From Gilvimarinus japonicus (lineage in GTDB: Bacteria; Pseudomonadota; Gammaproteobacteria; Pseudomonadales; Cellvibrionaceae): DNA of 64,000 bases. The translations under genes were made by a program, and so were the position numbers. Below, one piece after another: positions 61,124 through 64,000 of this stretch. Positions within the stretch are counted from its first letter, which is position 1; the number at the start of each line of letters is the position of its first letter. Under the pieces are notes generated by a model that saw only the letters and a program-made list of their open reading frames with translations, searched no databases and was not told the origin of the DNA. The DNA is taken from positions 3,596,001 to 3,660,000 of the forward strand of contig NZ_AP031500.1 of the NCBI RefSeq assembly GCF_042847215.1, written 5' to 3'.

Positions 61124-62089
61124 TTAAGCGCGGGAAAACTCAAAACTCAGCGTCTGGCCAATGCGCTTAAGCCCGTGCAACTGCATTAGCAGCCGGTCAA
61201 CCCCCAAGGCTACACCGGCACAGGCTGGCATTCCCCGCTCCAGAGCGCCAAGCAGTTTTTCATCCACAGGGTAGCTGGGTAACCCTAATGTTTGGCGCCG
61301 CGCGAGGTCGCAATCAAAGCGCCGGCGCTGCTCACTGGCGCAGGTAAGCTCCCAGTAGCCATTGGCCAATTCCATCGCCGTACCGGGGGAGCAGGCTAAG
61401 TAAGCCTCAAAACGCCGCGCAACCGGTGTGCCATGTTCGTCGTCCACAATACGGGCCAACGCCGCTTGACTCGCCGGAAAGTCATGCACAAACGTTAGTC
61501 CCACAGGCAAGCTGGGCTCCAGCTCGTGGGTAACCAATAAATCCAACCAGGCGTCTTTATCAAGGCCGGTGTCGTCGATCTCGATCAGGCTTTTACCCAG
61601 CGCACGCAACTCGGCCAGCGCAATTGTATGCGGATCAACGCCCCAGCGGTCGCTAAACCACTGGCGATAACTCAACTTGTGGATATCAAGCCCGGGAATT
61701 AACTCGCACAGAAGCTCACCCACCTCGCGCATCAAACCGTGATCATCCAGCCCCACGCGATACCACTCCAGCATAGTAAACTCTGGGTTGTGGCGCGAGC
61801 CGCACTCACCGGCGCGAAACACTTTGGTTAAGGTATAAATACAGCGTTGGCACTCGGCCAACAACCGCTTCATGGCGTACTCGGGGGAACTTTGTAAATA
61901 ATAGGTATGCCCGGCGTTGCGGGCGGTTACCGGCTCGATAAACGGGTCGGTAACAAAAGAGCTGGCAAGCACCGGAAGCTCAACCTCCAGCACCTGCCGC
62001 CCGCGAAAAAACTCACGCAACCTAAAGTTGAGCTCTGCCCGCGCCTGTAACAGCTCGGGCGAACAACTCGGGCGCCACAAATCACTCAC
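61124..62089 (-). CDS. epmA: EF-P lysine ligase EpmA
   Basis: A 321-residue class II aminoacyl-tRNA-synthetase-like enzyme (PoxA/GenX) that adds (R)-beta-lysine to a lysine of EF-P. It has the LysRS-like core without the anticodon-binding domain: 'FLQVETPVL'-type 'VLEVELPVL', 'LQSSPEYAMKRLLA', 'IYTLTKVFRAGECG', 'HNPEFTMLEWYRVG' and the last motif 'GVALGVDRLLMQLHGL'. It follows efp on the same strand by 19 bp, forming an operon. Confidence 0.97.
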   Translation of the reverse strand: MSDLWRPSCSPELLQARAELNFRLREFFRGRQVLEVELPVLASSFVTDPFIEPVTARNAGHTYYLQSSPEYAMKRLLAECQRCIYTLTKVFRAGECGSRHNPEFTMLEWYRVGLDDHGLMREVGELLCELIPGLDIHKLSYRQWFSDRWGVDPHTIALAELRALGKSLIEIDDTGLDKDAWLDLLVTHELEPSLPVGLTFVHDFPASQAALARIVDDEHGTPVARRFEAYLACSPGTAMELANGYWELTCASEQRRRFDCDLARRQTLGLPSYPVDEKLLGALERGMPACAGVALGVDRLLMQLHGLKRIGQTLSFEFSRA

Positions 62090-62108
62090 ACCAAAGGTAG
62101 CCGTGCGA

Positions 62109-62681
62109 TTAATCTTTAGAGGCGCGGCCTAAGTACTCACCGGTGCGAGTATCGACGCGAATCACATCGCCGATATTCATAAACAGTGGCACTTTAACCA
62201 CAGCGCCGGTGCTTAAGGTCGCCGGCTTAGTGCCGCCCTGGGCGGTGTCGCCTTTGAGGCCGGGGTCGGTTTCGGTGACTTCTAGCTCGACGTGGTTAGG
62301 CGCGGCAACCACCAATGGTGCGTTGTTAAACAGGGTAACCACGCACTTGTCTTGCTCGCACAACCACTTGGCTGAGTCGCTTACCGCTTTGGCATCGGCC
62401 GCAAACTGGTCGAAAGTTTCCGGGTCCATAAAGTGCCAAAACTCGCCGTCGGTATAGAGATACTCCATATCGCGATCGACCACATCGGCGCCCTCTAGGC
62501 TTTCGCTGCCGCGGAAAGTGCGGTCCCAGACCCGGCCGGTGGCCAAGTTGCGCAGCTTAACGCGGTTAAAGGCTTGGCCCTTACCCGGCTTTACCAGCTC
62601 GTTTTCAACAATGTTACATGGATCACCGTCTAGCATTACTTTCAGACCGGTGCGGAAATCGTTGATAGAATAGGTGGCCAT
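62109..62681 (-). CDS. efp: Translation elongation factor P
   Basis: A start at 62681 is fixed by 'MATYSINDFRTGLKVMLDG', the standard EF-P N-terminus; the frame open to 62972 overlaps the divergent epmB gene and is rejected. The 190-residue factor frees ribosomes stalled at polyproline. The modified lysine is Lys34-like in 'VKPGKGQAFNRV', which matches the beta-lysylated type. Three domains fill the usual length. Its neighbours supply both modification enzymes. Confidence 0.97.
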   Translation of the reverse strand: MATYSINDFRTGLKVMLDGDPCNIVENELVKPGKGQAFNRVKLRNLATGRVWDRTFRGSESLEGADVVDRDMEYLYTDGEFWHFMDPETFDQFAADAKAVSDSAKWLCEQDKCVVTLFNNAPLVVAAPNHVELEVTETDPGLKGDTAQGGTKPATLSTGAVVKVPLFMNIGDVIRVDTRTGEYLGRASKD

Positions 62682-62721
62682 AACCCCTCTCGTAGACATT
62701 AACAGAATTTGAAAGGCGCCA

Positions 62722-63729
62722 ATGATACATCGAACCGTCGCTACATGGCAGACCGAGACCTGGCAAGAGGCGCTTAAAAACGTTATTCGCACCCCGGAAG
62801 AGCTCTTTAGCCTGTTAAAACTCGACCCAGCACTGATCCCGGCGGCACATTTAGCGGGTCGCGACTTCGCCCTAAGAGTGCCGCGCGAGTTTGTCCGGCG
62901 TATGGAGCCGGGCAATCTTAACGATCCGCTGCTGCGCCAAGTGCTACCCATCGGCGACGAGCTGCTGGCCACGCCCGGCTACAGTCACGATCCGCTGGAC
63001 GAAAACGCCGCCAATCCCCATCCGGGGCTGGTACACAAATACCAGGGGCGCGTACTGCTGGTGGTGACCGGTAGCTGCGCCATTAACTGCCGTTACTGCT
63101 TTAGGCGCCACTTCCCCTACGCCGACAACCGGCCCAGTCGGGCCCAATGGCAACAGGCGCTGGATTATATTCGCCACGACAGCAGCATCCACGAGGTCAT
63201 TTTTAGCGGCGGCGATCCACTCAACGCACCGGACGCTACCTTGGCGTGGCTTACCGACGAAATCAGCCAGATTGACCACATTACTCGCTTGCGTGTGCAC
63301 TCCCGATTACCGGTGGTGCTGCCCTCGCGGGTCACGGATCAATGCCTCGACTGGCTAGCCCGACCGCGCTTTGCCAACACTCTGGTCATTCACGCCAACC
63401 ACGCCCAAGAGCTAGACGCCAGTGTCGAGCGCGCACTGATCCAATTGCGCGAGGCCGGGGTCACGCTACTTAATCAGACGGTTTTATTAAAAGGCGTAAA
63501 CGATTCGGTTACCGCCTTAAGCCAGCTCAGTGAACGGCTGTTTGCCTGCGGTGTGTTACCTTATTACCTGCATCTGCTAGACAAGGTTGCCGGAGCGGCT
63601 CACTTTGACGTCCCAGAACAACAGGCGCGCCAGCTGCACCAAGCGCTGTTGCACAGTTTATCGGGCTACCTGGTGCCAAAACTGGTGCGTGAAATCCCCG
63701 GCGAACCATCTAAGACACCGGTGATCTAA
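62722..63729 (+). CDS. epmB: EF-P lysine 2,3-aminomutase EpmB
   Basis: A 335-residue radical-SAM enzyme that converts (S)-alpha-lysine to (R)-beta-lysine for EpmA. The cluster motif 'CAINCRYC' (CX3CX2C) is preceded by 'KYQGRVLLVVTGS'. 'EVIFSGGDPLNAPD' is the GGD SAM-contact motif, and 'YYLHLLDKVAGAAHF' is near the C-terminus, where PLP and metal ligands fall. Divergent from efp, with 40 bp between starts. No EpmC is seen. Confidence 0.96.
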   Translation: MIHRTVATWQTETWQEALKNVIRTPEELFSLLKLDPALIPAAHLAGRDFALRVPREFVRRMEPGNLNDPLLRQVLPIGDELLATPGYSHDPLDENAANPHPGLVHKYQGRVLLVVTGSCAINCRYCFRRHFPYADNRPSRAQWQQALDYIRHDSSIHEVIFSGGDPLNAPDATLAWLTDEISQIDHITRLRVHSRLPVVLPSRVTDQCLDWLARPRFANTLVIHANHAQELDASVERALIQLREAGVTLLNQTVLLKGVNDSVTALSQLSERLFACGVLPYYLHLLDKVAGAAHFDVPEQQARQLHQALLHSLSGYLVPKLVREIPGEPSKTPVI

Positions 63730-63844
63730 AATACCTCGGATGGCGAAAGGGTTAGAGGGCCCTGTAATGCCCAGAACCCCTAAGCCACAAACACCGCGCC
63801 ATCCGCTATAGTGTAACGGTCACCCTAGAGTAAAAAGCCAACGC

Positions 63845-64000
63845 ATGAATGAAGCCTTAACCGATACCGCACTGCTTGCCCGACTCAAGCTGCCCGAGCC
63901 TGACCTTAAAAGCCTCAGCTTTTGCAAAAGTGCCACGGCCAACAATGTCGCCCAATGGATCGACGCCCAGCCGCTGACGCAAACCCGCTATATCAGCGCC
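63845..64000 (+). CDS. Unknown protein, N-terminus only (cut by window edge)
   Basis: An ATG at 63845 opens 52 codons to the edge with no stop: 'MNEALTDTALLARLKLPEPD', then 'LSFCKSATANNVAQWIDAQP'. The last segment resembles the opening of a conserved gammaproteobacterial protein sometimes labelled molecular chaperone, but the identity is not secure. A TATAGT at about 63809-63814 could be its -10. Confidence 0.6.
   Translation, partial: MNEALTDTALLARLKLPEPDLKSLSFCKSATANNVAQWIDAQPLTQTRYISA

Noticed and set aside
62682..62972. 97-codon N-terminal extension of EF-P
   Set aside because: EF-P has a fixed N-terminus at 62681, and the extension lies antisense to the start of epmB.
1..64000. CRISPR arrays, rRNA and tRNA genes
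   Set aside because: I looked in all gaps over 200 bp and saw no regularly spaced repeats, no rRNA-like sequence and no convincing cloverleaf. A tRNAscan run would settle the tRNA question.

Overview
This window is a chromosomal stretch of a gammaproteobacterium. Gene content suggests a marine or salt-adapted polysaccharide degrader of the Cellvibrionales type (Cellvibrio, Teredinibacter, Saccharophagus, Gilvimarinus and relatives). The signs are PomAB-type motor genes beside xseB-ispA-dxs, a class GN sortase with its target, an EF-P lysylation cluster, EctB with its dedicated aspartate kinase, a secreted GH20 hexosaminidase and planctomycete-like sugar-oxidation proteins. The placement is inferred from gene content only; no marker gene was compared.

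Layout. 1-1830 is accessory DNA: an AT-rich gene cut by the window edge, a ParDE/RelE-type toxin-antitoxin pair and palindromic repeats. 1833-11929 holds ilvD, a spermidine-synthase-like protein, a very large FG-GAP/ASPIC lipoprotein, comF, srkA, cysE and a DUF1080 hydrolase. 12028-19674 holds a 1.2-kresidue cytochrome/HEAT/beta-propeller lipoprotein, small unknown and periplasmic proteins, a Tat-exported TIM-barrel protein, an HNH nuclease and a YigZ protein. 20221-22934 is ectB plus ask, without ectA or ectC. 22989-32576 holds an MFS exporter, a predicted Gac/Rsm small RNA gene (new here), pomAB, the xseB-ispA-dxs isoprenoid operon and a Fur-box-preceded feoAB operon with a Cys-rich partner. 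32943-44587 holds a GH20 enzyme, an ammonium transporter coupled to an unknown protein, membrane proteins, a three-gene overlapping operon (EEP, DUF5329, DUF6635), a TPR lipoprotein and modABC.

44971-48130 is an accessory island of polymorphic-toxin debris. It has two full-length paralogous propeller-like putative immunity genes, the C-terminal part of a GHH2-type nuclease toxin between them, and a third immunity fragment joined to an IS3-family orfA remnant. 48279-64000 returns to chromosomal genes: a cytochrome b562 lipoprotein, a PadR/HAAS pair with a clear palindromic operator, a SulP transporter, an orphan periplasmic binding protein, the class GN sortase with its substrate, ybaK, a TetR/GST divergent pair with two operators 50 bp apart, ppc, and epmA-efp facing epmB.

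The most interesting items are four. (1) The predicted RsmY/RsmZ/CsrB-like RNA at about 24660-24853 has nine GGA motifs, a terminator, a -10 box and a GacA-type upstream site about 65 bp before the predicted start. (2) The orphan GHH2 toxin/immunity array. (3) An ectoine operon reduced to ectB-ask. (4) A scattered set of proteins that together fit oxidative 3-keto-sugar catabolism. Several starts were moved inward from the longest reading frame using ribosome-binding sites, signal peptides or family length; this is stated in each entry.
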